Assembly (NCBI GenBank): GCA_020199775.1
Contig: JAIVJZ010000007.1
Coordinates: 103,801 to 167,800 of the forward strand
DNA: 64,000 nt
Direction: 5' to 3'
Origin: Acidobacteriota bacterium
GTDB lineage: Bacteria; Acidobacteriota; Blastocatellia; Pyrinomonadales; Pyrinomonadaceae
In this document: positions 1 to 8,573 of the stretch, one piece after another
Position numbering within the stretch: position 1 is the first letter of the stretch
Layout of the letters: every line of letters starts with the position of its first letter
Translations under genes and position numbers: made by a program
The notes under the pieces: generated by a model
The model's database searches: none
Seen by the model: only the letters and a program-made list of their open reading frames with translations
Told to the model about the DNA's origin: nothing

Positions 1-1420
1 CGGCCTCCACAAACTTCGACATCTCCTGATGCAACGCGCGACGTTCGAGAAACAGGCGCAGCACGCGCCGCCGGTTATTGACGAGCACCAGCACGCCCTT
101 GAACCAGCCGCGCATGTCGTACAACATCTCCAGCGAACGCATCGCCGCATAGCCGCACACGATTGAAAGGGGAAACGCCAACAGCGCGACGCGCCAACCC
201 CAACTGAAATAAGAGAGCGCGGCGACGACGAGCCACGTCAGCGGCATGAGTGCGATGGCGGCGAGTATCTTGACCGTCGGCGCGATCTCATCAACGCCGT
301 GGCGGCGATAGAGGCGCGAAAGCAAATCGCAGGCGAGGAACGCGGGCAGGTGCAACAGCGCGCCCGGAATTGACAGGGGCAGGAGCAGCAGGACGAGCGC
401 GCCGCGTAGCAGGAAATGGCGGAAGACGTTCCAACGCGTATGCGTCAGGAGCGACAAATTTTCGGCGTTGATGCCGAGCGCGCCGAGTTCCTCTTCGTGC
501 TTCAAAATTCTGCCCCTCAAAGTATCCTCGCCCTTTCCCGCTCCGGCCGTCGCGGGCGACAACTTTTCCGCGATGCGGCGACGCAGGTCAAACTCCGCCG
601 AGAGTGTTTGGCGCAGGCTGAGGCTCTCGTAAAGCGACGAAAAGAGTTCCTGCGCCTTTGACACCACTCCCAACTCCTCGTCGTCCTCGACGTTCAGAGT
701 GACTTCGAGCAGCGACTCTTCGATTCTATTTGAAAGCTCCTTGACGGCTTCGCGCGGCGGTTCGCCCAGGGCGTCCAGCGGGACGGCCCGCGCTTCAATC
801 GGCGTGCCGAAACGGATCAGGGCTTCGCTGCGGAAAGAGGTCTTCGAGGTGTAGTAGAGCCCGACGGGGACGATCTTCAAAATCCTGATCGGTGTTGGCG
901 CGGCGTCGCCCGTCGCGGGGTGTGTGACGGATATCGCGCCGAGGGCGATGCGCGCCGCGCCGGTCTTGACGGGCATCAGCCGCGTCGCGTTGTGTGAGAC
1001 GCCTTCGGGGAACAGGGCGATGCAGCGGTTCTGCCCGAGCAGCGCATGACACTGTTCGAACGTGAGCCTGTTTTTCGAGATGTCTTCGTCCGTGTCTACG
1101 CGGCGGTAGAGCGGCAGAGACTCGACGGCGTTGACGAGGAACTTGATGACCGGGATGCGGAACAGCGTGGACTTAGCGAGGAAGGAGATGCGGCGCGGCA
1201 GCGCGCAGAAGATGAGCGCGGGATCGATCAGCCCGTTCGGGTGGTTGGAAACAAAGATGAGCGGTTCGCCCGGCGGAACATAACGCGCCCCGCCGATCTC
1301 TATGCGGCGAAAGAACAGCCGGAGCGCGATGCTCAGGATGAAGTGGACGAGCCGACGCGTCCAACCCCCTTTTTGACGCAACGCCATGTCGCGGAAACGG
1401 AGTACGTAAGCATCGCGCAT
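1..1420 (-). CDS. PlsC-type lysophospholipid acyltransferase, 3' end cut by window edge
   Basis: The frame is open from an ATG at 1420 to the left edge, giving at least 473 residues. Residues about 50-200 form a PlsC acyltransferase domain: the catalytic-type block NHPNGLID is at residues 59-66 and the FPEGVSHN block follows about 85 residues later. Such enzymes move an acyl chain to a lysophospholipid or glycerol phosphate at the inner membrane face. The His-Asp spacing here is H-x5-D, as in the NHPN-type branch, rather than the classical H-x4-D. After the domain come a charged, probably helical stretch and two or three hydrophobic segments (in the 360-440 range), so the protein is likely membrane-bound. 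Family is seen directly; the exact acyl acceptor is unknown. Confidence 0.85.
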   Translation of the reverse strand, partial: MRDAYVLRFRDMALRQKGGWTRRLVHFILSIALRLFFRRIEIGGARYVPPGEPLIFVSNHPNGLIDPALIFCALPRRISFLAKSTLFRIPVIKFLVNAVESLPLYRRVDTDEDISKNRLTFEQCHALLGQNRCIALFPEGVSHNATRLMPVKTGAARIALGAISVTHPATGDAAPTPIRILKIVPVGLYYTSKTSFRSEALIRFGTPIEARAVPLDALGEPPREAVKELSNRIEESLLEVTLNVEDDEELGVVSKAQELFSSLYESLSLRQTLSAEFDLRRRIAEKLSPATAGAGKGEDTLRGRILKHEEELGALGINAENLSLLTHTRWNVFRHFLLRGALVLLLLPLSIPGALLHLPAFLACDLLSRLYRRHGVDEIAPTVKILAAIALMPLTWLVVAALSYFSWGWRVALLAFPLSIVCGYAAMRSLEMLYDMRGWFKGVLVLVNNRRRVLRLFLERRALHQEMSKFVEA

Positions 1421-1531
1421 GCGTGGATTATAGACCGAATGTGGGGGAGCGATAAGTTTCAGCGTCTTCACGGCGGGAGCGACGCCGGGTTGATTCGCTT
1501 CCCGGCAGCAGCTTTGAAAGTTACTTGCCAC

Positions 1532-1693
1532 GATAAAAGCGAACGCCCGTAGAAGATGTCCTCACAGCACCTTCTACGGGCTTGTTCAATCTTCCAACGC
1601 GCCGGGCGGCGCGAATTCGGAAGCTGTTGTTCGCTTTGTGACCGTTGACGGTCGCGGCGAGTGGTGTCCTCACTACACCCCACGCCTTTTATT
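1532..1693 (-). ncRNA. candidate structured small RNA with a three-way junction
   Basis: On the minus strand this stretch folds on paper into a compact structure. A closing stem pairs 1629-1637 with 1536-1544 (9 perfect bp). It encloses a hairpin 1591-1623 (arms 1619-1623 with 1591-1595, plus a 6-bp inner stem CGCGCC/GGCGCG) and an 11-bp hairpin 1545-1555 with 1571-1581 stacked directly on the closing stem. Two further hairpins lie at 1640-1653 and 1663-1679. The 9-mer GTGAGGACA occurs in the loop region of both the 1663-1679 and the 1545-1581 hairpins. The structure ends in a short T run (GCTTTTATC). G-U pairing favours the minus strand. No known RNA family was recognised; the fold was made by eye. 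Confidence 0.4.
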
Positions 1694-1699
1694 GAGCAG

Positions 1700-1728
1700 A
1701 GGCTATCACCAAACGACACACTCGTCAA
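1700..1728 (-). promoter_or_regulatory. possible sigma-70 promoter of the candidate small RNA
   Basis: Minus strand TTGACG (1728-1723) and TAGCCT (1705-1700) are 17 bp apart. The -35 box is good and the -10 box is weak (3 of 6). Transcription would start near 1693, at the edge of the structured segment. Confidence 0.3.
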
Positions 1729-1943
1729 TGTATTCTGCAAAAAATAAATGCCTTCGCGAAGTCCGGCAATCTCGACCTTCCGGCGAAGAAACGACGGACG
1801 ATAACGTTGACTTCCCAACCGCACCCGTATATCTTCGCCGCGCCTTCTGGCCGTCCCGCTGACGTCGTCCCGCTTTAGCCTCGCCTCAACTCTCGACGCT
1901 CTCAACATGGCGTCGCTTATTTGCGGAAGGAGTACACACCCAC

Positions 1944-2885
1944 ATGGCCGCACCGGAAACTTACCCCATCGCTCTCGCGCACGGCATCGCGCGCTTCGAT
2001 TTCCTGAGGGAATCCTTCAAACAAAGCTCGCAGAAGTTGTTCGGTAAGGTGTTCGACGAAATCATCGAATATCTGGTCAGGCAGGGCGTCAGGCTCGACC
2101 GCCTGCACTACTTCCGCGGCATCCTCAGCCACCTCGAAGACCGCGGCTTCGACGTTCATCACACGACCGTGAGTTACGCGAAGAGTCTGGCAACGCGCGC
2201 CGGTGATTTGAAGGATCAGATCGACCACATCCTGAAGACGACGGGCGCGGCGAAGGTGCACATCATCGCCCACAGCATGGGCGGCTTGGATGCGCGATGC
2301 ATGATCAACCTGAACGGCATGAGCCAAAAGATCGCCAGCCTGACGACCGTCGGCACGCCGCACCACGGGTCGAGTTTCGCCGATTTCCTGTTGAACGAGA
2401 AAGGGGGGGGCAATTTGATTGCGCTCGTCAGTCGCGCGATTGATCTGCGTGGGTTCGCCGATATAACCGGAGACGCTTGCGCGAAGTTCAACGAGTCGGT
2501 GCGAAACGCGGAAGCGCGCAACGAGGTTTTCTACCAGACCTATTCGAGTTGGGAAGAGCGCAAGCTGGTGTTCACCTTCCTCCAACCCGCTTGGGACGTG
2601 ATCGAGCGGGCGGAAGGCATCAACGACGGGCTGGTCTCCGTCGCCTCGCAGAAATGGCAGGGCGACCTCGTCGGCGACGACGGACAGATCAAGAAGATCG
2701 TGCAGAAGGAGTTTCCCCTGCCCGCCGATCATCTCAACGAAGTCGGGTGGTGGGACTTGAACGAAATACACGGCTCCGGGCCACTCCACCGGATCGGCTC
2801 CCGCGACAAGTATGAAGAGGCGATCAAAAACGTCTACCTCACCATCGCGGAAGATTTGCGCGCGCGATTTCCCGTCATGACGTGA
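1944..2885 (+). CDS. alpha/beta-hydrolase, triacylglycerol lipase-like
   Basis: A 313-residue alpha/beta-hydrolase of the bacterial lipase type. The nucleophile elbow is AHSMGG (about residues 112-117), preceded by a helical region rich in charged residues. The acid is probably Asp in GINDGLVS (about 230) and the histidine is in PADHLNEVG (about 268). These form a plausible Ser-Asp-His triad. It would hydrolyse ester bonds of lipids. No clear signal peptide is present, unlike secreted lipases, so the location is uncertain. AAGGAG at 1927-1932 lies 11 bp before the ATG and supports this start. It stands alone, divergent from the acyltransferase, with the candidate RNA between them. Confidence 0.85.
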   Translation: MAAPETYPIALAHGIARFDFLRESFKQSSQKLFGKVFDEIIEYLVRQGVRLDRLHYFRGILSHLEDRGFDVHHTTVSYAKSLATRAGDLKDQIDHILKTTGAAKVHIIAHSMGGLDARCMINLNGMSQKIASLTTVGTPHHGSSFADFLLNEKGGGNLIALVSRAIDLRGFADITGDACAKFNESVRNAEARNEVFYQTYSSWEERKLVFTFLQPAWDVIERAEGINDGLVSVASQKWQGDLVGDDGQIKKIVQKEFPLPADHLNEVGWWDLNEIHGSGPLHRIGSRDKYEEAIKNVYLTIAEDLRARFPVMT

Positions 2886-2950
2886 CGCCGGAAAGGATTA
2901 GGAATCGAACGCGCGCCGGCAGACGCGTTGCCGCTTTCGTCGTCGCGCGT

Positions 2951-3502
2951 TCAGAGCGCGACGTTCGGCTCGACGGTTCTCGGATCGTCCGGCCGCCACG
3001 GCACGGGCTGCGGGTTGGCTAGAATTTCCGGGTGGTCAACGCTCACGCCCGCATAATTCAAATCATCCCACGTGAGATCGCTGGTGTAGTAGGTTGAGGC
3101 GGAGACGTTGACGAAGGCGGCATAGATGTTGCGACGCAATTCGCGGTCGCTGCCGCGCAGCTTTTCGAGAATGCCCCGCCGCTCCTCAATCGTCATGTGT
3201 GAGAAGCCGCGAAATTTACCGGCGACGATCAAGTTGAAACCGGAAGTCTCGGCGATGAGAAGCGCGTTGAGAAACTGCTCGCGCTGCGCCCGGCGTTGAT
3301 AGTTCAGGTAATCGTCGACGGTCTCGATGAAATTCGGGGCTTTCCGCAGGAAGTTCTCACCGAGCACGGCCTCGGCCACGGCGAACAGGATGTAGGCCGT
3401 CTTCTCCGTGAGACATTCGAGATTTTCAACCTTCACCTCGCTCCGCTTCTTCGGGCGCGCCAACAGGTTGAGGATGGAATCTAGTAACCCGGCCACGGCC
3501 AT
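2951..3502 (-). CDS. gluconate 2-dehydrogenase subunit 3-like protein
   Basis: A 183-residue protein resembling the small subunit (subunit 3) that partners membrane-associated flavin dehydrogenases of the GMC family. It is mostly helical and charged, with a short hydrophobic start (MAVAGLLDSILNLL). Its start overlaps the end of the GMC oxidoreductase by 22 bp, so the two are translationally coupled and very likely form one complex. An earlier in-frame start at 3553 is less likely because it would extend deep into the upstream gene. The family link rests on overall pattern and context; no catalytic motif is expected in this subunit. Confidence 0.75.
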   Translation of the reverse strand: MAVAGLLDSILNLLARPKKRSEVKVENLECLTEKTAYILFAVAEAVLGENFLRKAPNFIETVDDYLNYQRRAQREQFLNALLIAETSGFNLIVAGKFRGFSHMTIEERRGILEKLRGSDRELRRNIYAAFVNVSASTYYTSDLTWDDLNYAGVSVDHPEILANPQPVPWRPDDPRTVEPNVAL

Positions 3503-5100
3503 ACACCTCCTTCTTGGTGTCGGAAGGTAAACGGTTTCCCGTGCTGCCCGCAAATCTCGCGCGACGCCCAGAGCGCGAGCGCGTAGATCGTCACCTGCGG
3601 GTTTGCGCCCAGCCCCGTCGGGAAGACGGAAGCGTCCACCACCCAGACGTTACGCATCCCGCGCAGCCGGAAGTCCGTGCCGACGCAGGCGCGCCGCTCA
3701 TCGTTCGGATTCATCTGGCAGCCGCCCATGACGTGGACGGTGAAGACAGACGCTCGTTGCGACTCCGCGAAGTCTATCTTTTTAAGTTCGTCGAGACCGG
3801 AGGTAGGCGTCACTTCGAGGGGCGGGTTCCGCAGGTGAAAGACCGAGGTCGCCCCGGCCGCGAAGTGAATCTTCGACATCACTTCCAAACTCTCCTGCAT
3901 TGAGCGCACATTCGCTTTGGCGAGTTTATAGTCCAACTCCGGCTCGCCGTAATCGTCCAATTCGACCGTCCCGTATTCCTCGCGCTCGTCGAAACCCGTC
4001 GTGTGGTGCGCGTACATGATCGCGCCCGCCGGGTAATAGTCGCGCATGAGTTTGTGGAGCGCTTCGCCGTGTTGGAGCGTCGCGGAAGCGTTGAGGACGG
4101 GGAAGAACGATCCGGTCTCGATGAGATAGCCCGTCGGGCCGTCGCCGAACTTCGGGCTCCACATGTTGTCGGGCACGCCGTAGGCGGGAAACGTCCGCTG
4201 CGGGTACCGGCCGATGCAGATGGTGACGGGGTGGATGTGCGTGAATTTGCCGACGCGCTTTCCGGCGTCGAGTTTCGAGCGCAACAAGACGCCCGGCGTG
4301 CCGATTGAACCGGCGGCGAGCAGCACGCCCTTCGCGGGGCGCACGGTCAACTTGCGCTTCGTCGGCCGCGTCTTCTCGTCGAGGAAACGCGCCTGCACTT
4401 CGCTCACGCGGTCGCCGCGCCAAATCAACTTATCGACTTTCGTGTCGGTGTAGACGCTCGCTCCGGCGGCGACGGCATCAGGCAGCCATTTGACGAAACC
4501 GCTCATCTTGCGGTCGTAGGGACAACCGACGCCGCAGCTTCCGCACTCGCGGCACTTGTGCGTGTTGTTCGGCAAGTTGTCGTGCGGGATGCCGAGGTGG
4601 TCGCAGCCCTTGATGAACATGCGCGCGGAGGTGTTGTATTTATCGTTGCGCACGATGGGCAGATAGTTGACGACTTCGCGCAGGTACGGGTCGAGATTCT
4701 CGCGTGTGAAGGGCAACCCGCGTTTCTGCCACTCGTGCAACGTCTCTTTGCGCGGCGGCAGGCAGGCCGACCAGTTGACGGCCGTTCCGCCGCCGAGGCA
4801 GCGACCCTGCAAGACTTTGATGCCGCCGTTCTTCGTCAGGCGCGTCGCGCCCTCTTGATAGAGCAACTTGTACATGTCGCCCTCGCGCTCGTTCAGCATC
4901 TTGCGGACGTGCGAAGGGCCGCCGTGGCCTTGCTCTTTCGGGATGTTGGGGCCTTCTTCGAGCACGAGCACGTCGAAGCCCGCCTCGGCCAGTTTGAGCG
5001 CGCAGACGCCGCCCGCCGCGCCCGAGCCGATGATGCAGAAGTCGGGCGTCAACGTCTGATCCGTCGTCACCCGCCGACCTTCGACAATTTTCCCGGCCAT
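3481..5100 (-). CDS. GMC family FAD-dependent oxidoreductase
   Basis: A 539-residue flavoenzyme. The N-terminal dinucleotide-binding motif GSGAAGG (about residue 25) is followed by the GMC signature around GGGTAVNW (about 103-110). The C-terminal GMC part has HVMGGCQM and VVDASVFPTGLGANPQ, which carry the active-site His/Asn region. A cysteine cluster, C-x2-C-x2-C-x3-C in KCRECGSCGVGCPYD (about 190), is typical of the bacterial branch near long-chain alcohol oxidases and could hold metal or be structural. It oxidises an alcohol or sugar-like substrate; the substrate cannot be read. GAGGAGG seven bases before the ATG at 5100 decides the start over an upstream GTG. It is coupled to the subunit-3 gene. 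Confidence 0.9.
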   Translation of the reverse strand: MAGKIVEGRRVTTDQTLTPDFCIIGSGAAGGVCALKLAEAGFDVLVLEEGPNIPKEQGHGGPSHVRKMLNEREGDMYKLLYQEGATRLTKNGGIKVLQGRCLGGGTAVNWSACLPPRKETLHEWQKRGLPFTRENLDPYLREVVNYLPIVRNDKYNTSARMFIKGCDHLGIPHDNLPNNTHKCRECGSCGVGCPYDRKMSGFVKWLPDAVAAGASVYTDTKVDKLIWRGDRVSEVQARFLDEKTRPTKRKLTVRPAKGVLLAAGSIGTPGVLLRSKLDAGKRVGKFTHIHPVTICIGRYPQRTFPAYGVPDNMWSPKFGDGPTGYLIETGSFFPVLNASATLQHGEALHKLMRDYYPAGAIMYAHHTTGFDEREEYGTVELDDYGEPELDYKLAKANVRSMQESLEVMSKIHFAAGATSVFHLRNPPLEVTPTSGLDELKKIDFAESQRASVFTVHVMGGCQMNPNDERRACVGTDFRLRGMRNVWVVDASVFPTGLGANPQVTIYALALWASREICGQHGKPFTFRHQEGGVWPWPGY

Positions 5101-5442
5101 CAAACGCCTCCTCACTTATTCAACCAAACCCGACGCCTCAACTCTCAGACGCGCACGCTCTCGTGGCTGGCCTGTCAACGCGTGGGACGCGAAACCCCTC
5201 TGCGCGAAAGCGACGTGCTCGTGAACTCCCCTTGAACTGTTAAAGAGATGTTGAAGATGCAAACTGAACGAGAGTAAGGACTCGCCAGCAGGAAACCGAC
5301 CTACGGAATACCCGCACGATACGTTCGAGGATTGGCTTTGTCAATCGAATTGTTGCATGCATCTCAGGCGTTCAGGCGGCGAGCGTTCGGGAAAAGCGAA
5401 ATATTAGGAGGGACGGACACAAGCCTGCGGTTCGTGCGAAAC
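5101..5442. other. intergenic stretch without a recognised gene
   Basis: 342 bp lie between the start of the GMC gene and the end of the desulfurase-like gene, both on the minus strand. It presumably holds the GMC promoter, but I find no convincing -35/-10 pair or strong hairpin. Confidence 0.5.
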
Positions 5443-6720
5443 TCATGCCCCGCGAGCTATCGCGGCGACGCCGCGAATGAGCCTTTCGACTTCTTCCGGC
5501 GTTGTATAACAGGCGCACCCGGCGCGCACTAAACCTTCGTCGCCGAGTTTGAGCCGTTCGATCACGGTGGCCGCGTAAAAGTCGCCGTGCGACAGGAAGA
5601 GTCCGCGTGCGGCCAACTCTTCGGCGACGACGCTTGAGGGAACGCCCGCGACGGTGAAGGCGACGGTGGGCGTGCGCGGCGCATCGGGCGGCGGGCCGTA
5701 GAGGCGCACGCCTTCGATCTCGCGCAACCCTTGCCACAGCCGCTTCGTCAGGACTGCCCCGCGCGAGTGGAGCGTGGCGAATGATGCGCGTAGACGCTCG
5801 CGGCGCGAATCATTCGCGGCGGCGGCGGACGGAGCGAGCGAGGCGAAGAAGTTGACGGCCGCCGCCGCCCCTGCGATGCCTTCGTGGTTGAGCGTCCCGG
5901 TCTCGGCGCGTTCGGGCGCGTTGTCGGGCGCGGGCGCGAGTTTGGGGAAATTGAGCGACTCCAACAACTCTTGTTTGCCGTAGAGCACTCCAACGTGCGG
6001 GCCGCAAAACTTGTAAGCCGAGCAGGCGAGAAAGTCGCAGCCGAGTGCGCGCACGTCCACGAGTTGGTGCGGCGCATAGTGGACGGCATCCACAAATGAC
6101 AGAGCTCCGACCCCATGCGCCGCCACGGTGGCGCGGCGCACATCCGTGATCGTGCCGAGCGCGTTCGAGGCCGCGCCGACGGCGACCAACTTCGTGCGCT
6201 CGTTGAGAAGGCTCTCGAAATCTTCCCAATCGAGCAGGCCCGTCTCAGGCGACATCTTCGCCACGCGCACGACCACGCCGCGCTCGCCGACGAGCGCTTG
6301 CCACGGGCCGACGTTGGCGTGGTGATCGAGTTCAGTGACGACGATCTCGTCACCCGCTTTGAGTCTGCTGCGGCCTAACGCCCTTGAGAGATGAAAGGTG
6401 AGCGTCGTCATGTTCGCGCCGAAGACAATCTCCGTGGGCGCGGCGTTCAGAAAATCGGCGAACGTCCGGCGCGCGTGTTCGAGGATCGCGTCGGTCTCCG
6501 CGCTGGCCGGGTAAGCCCAGTGCGTGTTGGCGTTGTGATGATAGAGATAATCCGCGACGGCTTCGACCACGGCACGCGGAACCTGCGTGCCGCCCGGCCC
6601 GTCGAAATAGGCGACCGCGTGGCCGCCGTGTTTTCGTTCGAGGGCGGGGAAGTGCGCCCTGATCTCTTCGACGGTCGGGGACTCAACGCCCGCGTGCGCC
6701 TGAAAAGTTGCTTCTTTCAT
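5443..6720 (-). CDS. cysteine desulfurase-like PLP enzyme
   Basis: A 425-residue class V aminotransferase-fold enzyme. The PLP lysine is in CSAYKFCGPH (about residue 240). The cofactor-binding Asp/His are seen in SFVDAVHYAPHQ (about 209-219) and in ELDHHANVGPW (about 131-139). The tail TVIERLKLGDEGLVRAGCACYTTPEEVERLI is typical of the cysteine-desulfurase-like subfamily, which is related to SufS/NifS but often lies outside iron-sulfur operons, as here. It probably removes sulfur or acts as a lyase on cysteine-like substrates; the true substrate is unknown. No suf or isc genes are nearby. Confidence 0.85.
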   Translation of the reverse strand: MKEATFQAHAGVESPTVEEIRAHFPALERKHGGHAVAYFDGPGGTQVPRAVVEAVADYLYHHNANTHWAYPASAETDAILEHARRTFADFLNAAPTEIVFGANMTTLTFHLSRALGRSRLKAGDEIVVTELDHHANVGPWQALVGERGVVVRVAKMSPETGLLDWEDFESLLNERTKLVAVGAASNALGTITDVRRATVAAHGVGALSFVDAVHYAPHQLVDVRALGCDFLACSAYKFCGPHVGVLYGKQELLESLNFPKLAPAPDNAPERAETGTLNHEGIAGAAAAVNFFASLAPSAAAANDSRRERLRASFATLHSRGAVLTKRLWQGLREIEGVRLYGPPPDAPRTPTVAFTVAGVPSSVVAEELAARGLFLSHGDFYAATVIERLKLGDEGLVRAGCACYTTPEEVERLIRGVAAIARGA

Positions 6721-6754
6721 CGGGGTCTAAGAGGAAAGTTCAGGTGTCGCGAGA

Positions 6755-7006
6755 TCAAGAACTCGTCGCGCTGAAGTGTTCGGCGATGCCGCGCCGGATG
6801 GCCTCTTTAATCTCTTCTTCGGTGGACGCGGGCGCGGCTTCGAGCGTCACGCGAAACGGCTCTTGCTGCTGCATCACGTCGAGCAGATCGATAGACCAAG
6901 AATGCTGTGCGCCTTCCGCCGCCTTGACCGAGATCACTTCGCAATCATTTCGCCGCGACTCGGCCAACGCGTGCCTCGCGAGTTCTTCCAAACGCTCCGC
7001 TTCCAT
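6755..7006 (-). CDS. small acidic hypothetical protein
   Basis: An 83-residue soluble protein, rich in Glu, with a probable alpha-beta-beta-alpha pattern (MEAERLEELARHAL at the N-terminus, EEEIKEAIRRGIAEHF at the C-terminus). I do not recognise the family. It lies 34 bp upstream of the desulfurase-like gene on the same strand, so the two may be co-transcribed. Codon use and the dense packing support a real gene. Confidence 0.6.
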   Translation of the reverse strand: MEAERLEELARHALAESRRNDCEVISVKAAEGAQHSWSIDLLDVMQQQEPFRVTLEAAPASTEEEIKEAIRRGIAEHFSATSS

Positions 7007-7070
7007 TCCGTCATCTCCCCAAACTGTAGTTACGTAGGGGCTGCGGACGAGTCCGCAGCCCTCTATCCTG

Positions 7071-8330
7071 TTACTTTTTCTGTCTCACGTCATACGCGTA
7101 GATCGTGTCCTGATCGCGCAGGTAGAGACGACCGCCGGCGATGATCGGGTGCGACCAGGTGGGCAACGAATCCTGTGCGATGCGGAAGCGTCCGCGCTCG
7201 CGATAGGCTTCGGGCGTCGCTTCGACGAGACCGACCACGCCGTTCTCGCTCAGGCAGTAGAAATGCCCGTCGGCGTACACCATCGAGCCTTTGCCGACGC
7301 TGCGGTCTTTCCACGCCACCTGCCCGTTGTCGAAACGCATGGCCGTGAGGATGCCGCCGGAAAAGCCGTAGATGTGATCGCCGACGAGTATCGAACTGCT
7401 GTGATGGTTGCGCATGGCCTTTGTGAAATAGACTTCCTGCGCCGTCAGCGCGCCGCGCTCGCCCGCTTTGATCTCGACCAACCCCGCGCCCGTGCCGTAG
7501 TCCGAAGAGATAAAGACGCGGTTGCCCCGCGCGATGGGCGTGGCCGCGTTGGCCGTGCGGTTCGAGACGCGCGAGTATTCCCAGAGTAGTTTGCCGTCGC
7601 GAAGGTCTAACCCGACGACGCGGCGCGAGGTGAAGAAGACGACTTGCGGCGTGCCCGCCGCGTCAATCGCGATGGCCGACGAATAACCGGCCTCGTCGCT
7701 CTGGCTTTTCCAGATGAGCGAGCCGTCGCGCTTGTTGAGCGCGACGATGGAAGCGTTTTCGCCGCCCGCATTGACCAGCAACTTGTCGCCGACGACGAGC
7801 GGCGATTCGCTGATGCCCCAGGTGATGTTCGAGCCGCCGAACTTCGCAAGGACGTTCATCGTCCAGACGCTCCGACCCGTGCGCGTTTCGAGGCACGACA
7901 AATCGCCGTTGCCGCCGAGCGCGTAGAGACGTTCGCCTTCCACGGTGGGCGTGCCGCGCGGCCCGTCGCCGCGGTCGTTGCGGAAGGCCGCGCCGTGCGG
8001 CTTCGCCCAGATTTCTTTGCCGGTCGCCACGTCGAAGGCGACGATGAACTCGCGGTCGCCGCGCAGCCCCATCGTGTACACGCGGTTGTCTGCGACGGCG
8101 AGCGAAGAGTAGCCGCGCCCCGCGCCCGTCGTCTTCCACGAGAGCGGCGGGCCTTCGGCAGGCCATTGCTTGAGCAGCCCGGTTTCTTTAGAGATGCCGT
8201 CGCGATTTGGGCCGCGCCACTGCGGCCAGTTGCCGCCCGCCGTCGCGGCAGTCTGCGCCGACACTTCGAGGCACAGGCACAATACCAACAAAGCCCAACC
8301 CGGCACGGCCTTCCAACTCAAACTCTTCAT
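7071..8330 (-). CDS. secreted PQQ-like beta-propeller repeat protein
   Basis: A 419-residue exported protein. The signal peptide covers about residues 1-26 (hydrophobic core WALLVLCLCLEVSAQ). The rest is made of PQQ-type propeller blades with the recurring pattern of a Gly-rich turn followed by W, such as NWPQWRGPNRDG near the mature start, VATGKEIW, RTGRSVW, RDGSLIW, RDGKLLWEY and NGQVAW. Such proteins are quinoprotein-like scaffolds; no clear PQQ-ligand set or calcium site can be assigned, so catalysis is uncertain. GAAGGAG nine bases before the ATG at 8330 supports this start over longer readings. Confidence 0.85.
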   Translation of the reverse strand: MKSLSWKAVPGWALLVLCLCLEVSAQTAATAGGNWPQWRGPNRDGISKETGLLKQWPAEGPPLSWKTTGAGRGYSSLAVADNRVYTMGLRGDREFIVAFDVATGKEIWAKPHGAAFRNDRGDGPRGTPTVEGERLYALGGNGDLSCLETRTGRSVWTMNVLAKFGGSNITWGISESPLVVGDKLLVNAGGENASIVALNKRDGSLIWKSQSDEAGYSSAIAIDAAGTPQVVFFTSRRVVGLDLRDGKLLWEYSRVSNRTANAATPIARGNRVFISSDYGTGAGLVEIKAGERGALTAQEVYFTKAMRNHHSSSILVGDHIYGFSGGILTAMRFDNGQVAWKDRSVGKGSMVYADGHFYCLSENGVVGLVEATPEAYRERGRFRIAQDSLPTWSHPIIAGGRLYLRDQDTIYAYDVRQKK

Positions 8331-8573
8331 CGGGGAACACTCCTTCTTTAAACGCGATTTTAAGGGTGCTTGATTATAACAACAACGGGGTCGGACGCCC
8401 TTAAAAAACTTCCCCGAAGCGGATACATAGTTTCGGACGTAAATATCCATTCCTAACTTGCCCCGCCACAAACTCCTTCAACCGTCGCCGCCTACGATTA
8501 ACGGTTGACGCCGAGAAAAGGCGCGTGCGTGTATCTGAGTCTCAAACATTGACAGCGCGCCGCCGCTCCGCGT

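Noticed and set aside
1468..1953. 161-residue minus-strand reading frame in the first intergenic gap
   Set aside because: It has no ribosome site, no family resemblance and an unusual composition; the structured-RNA reading explains the region better.
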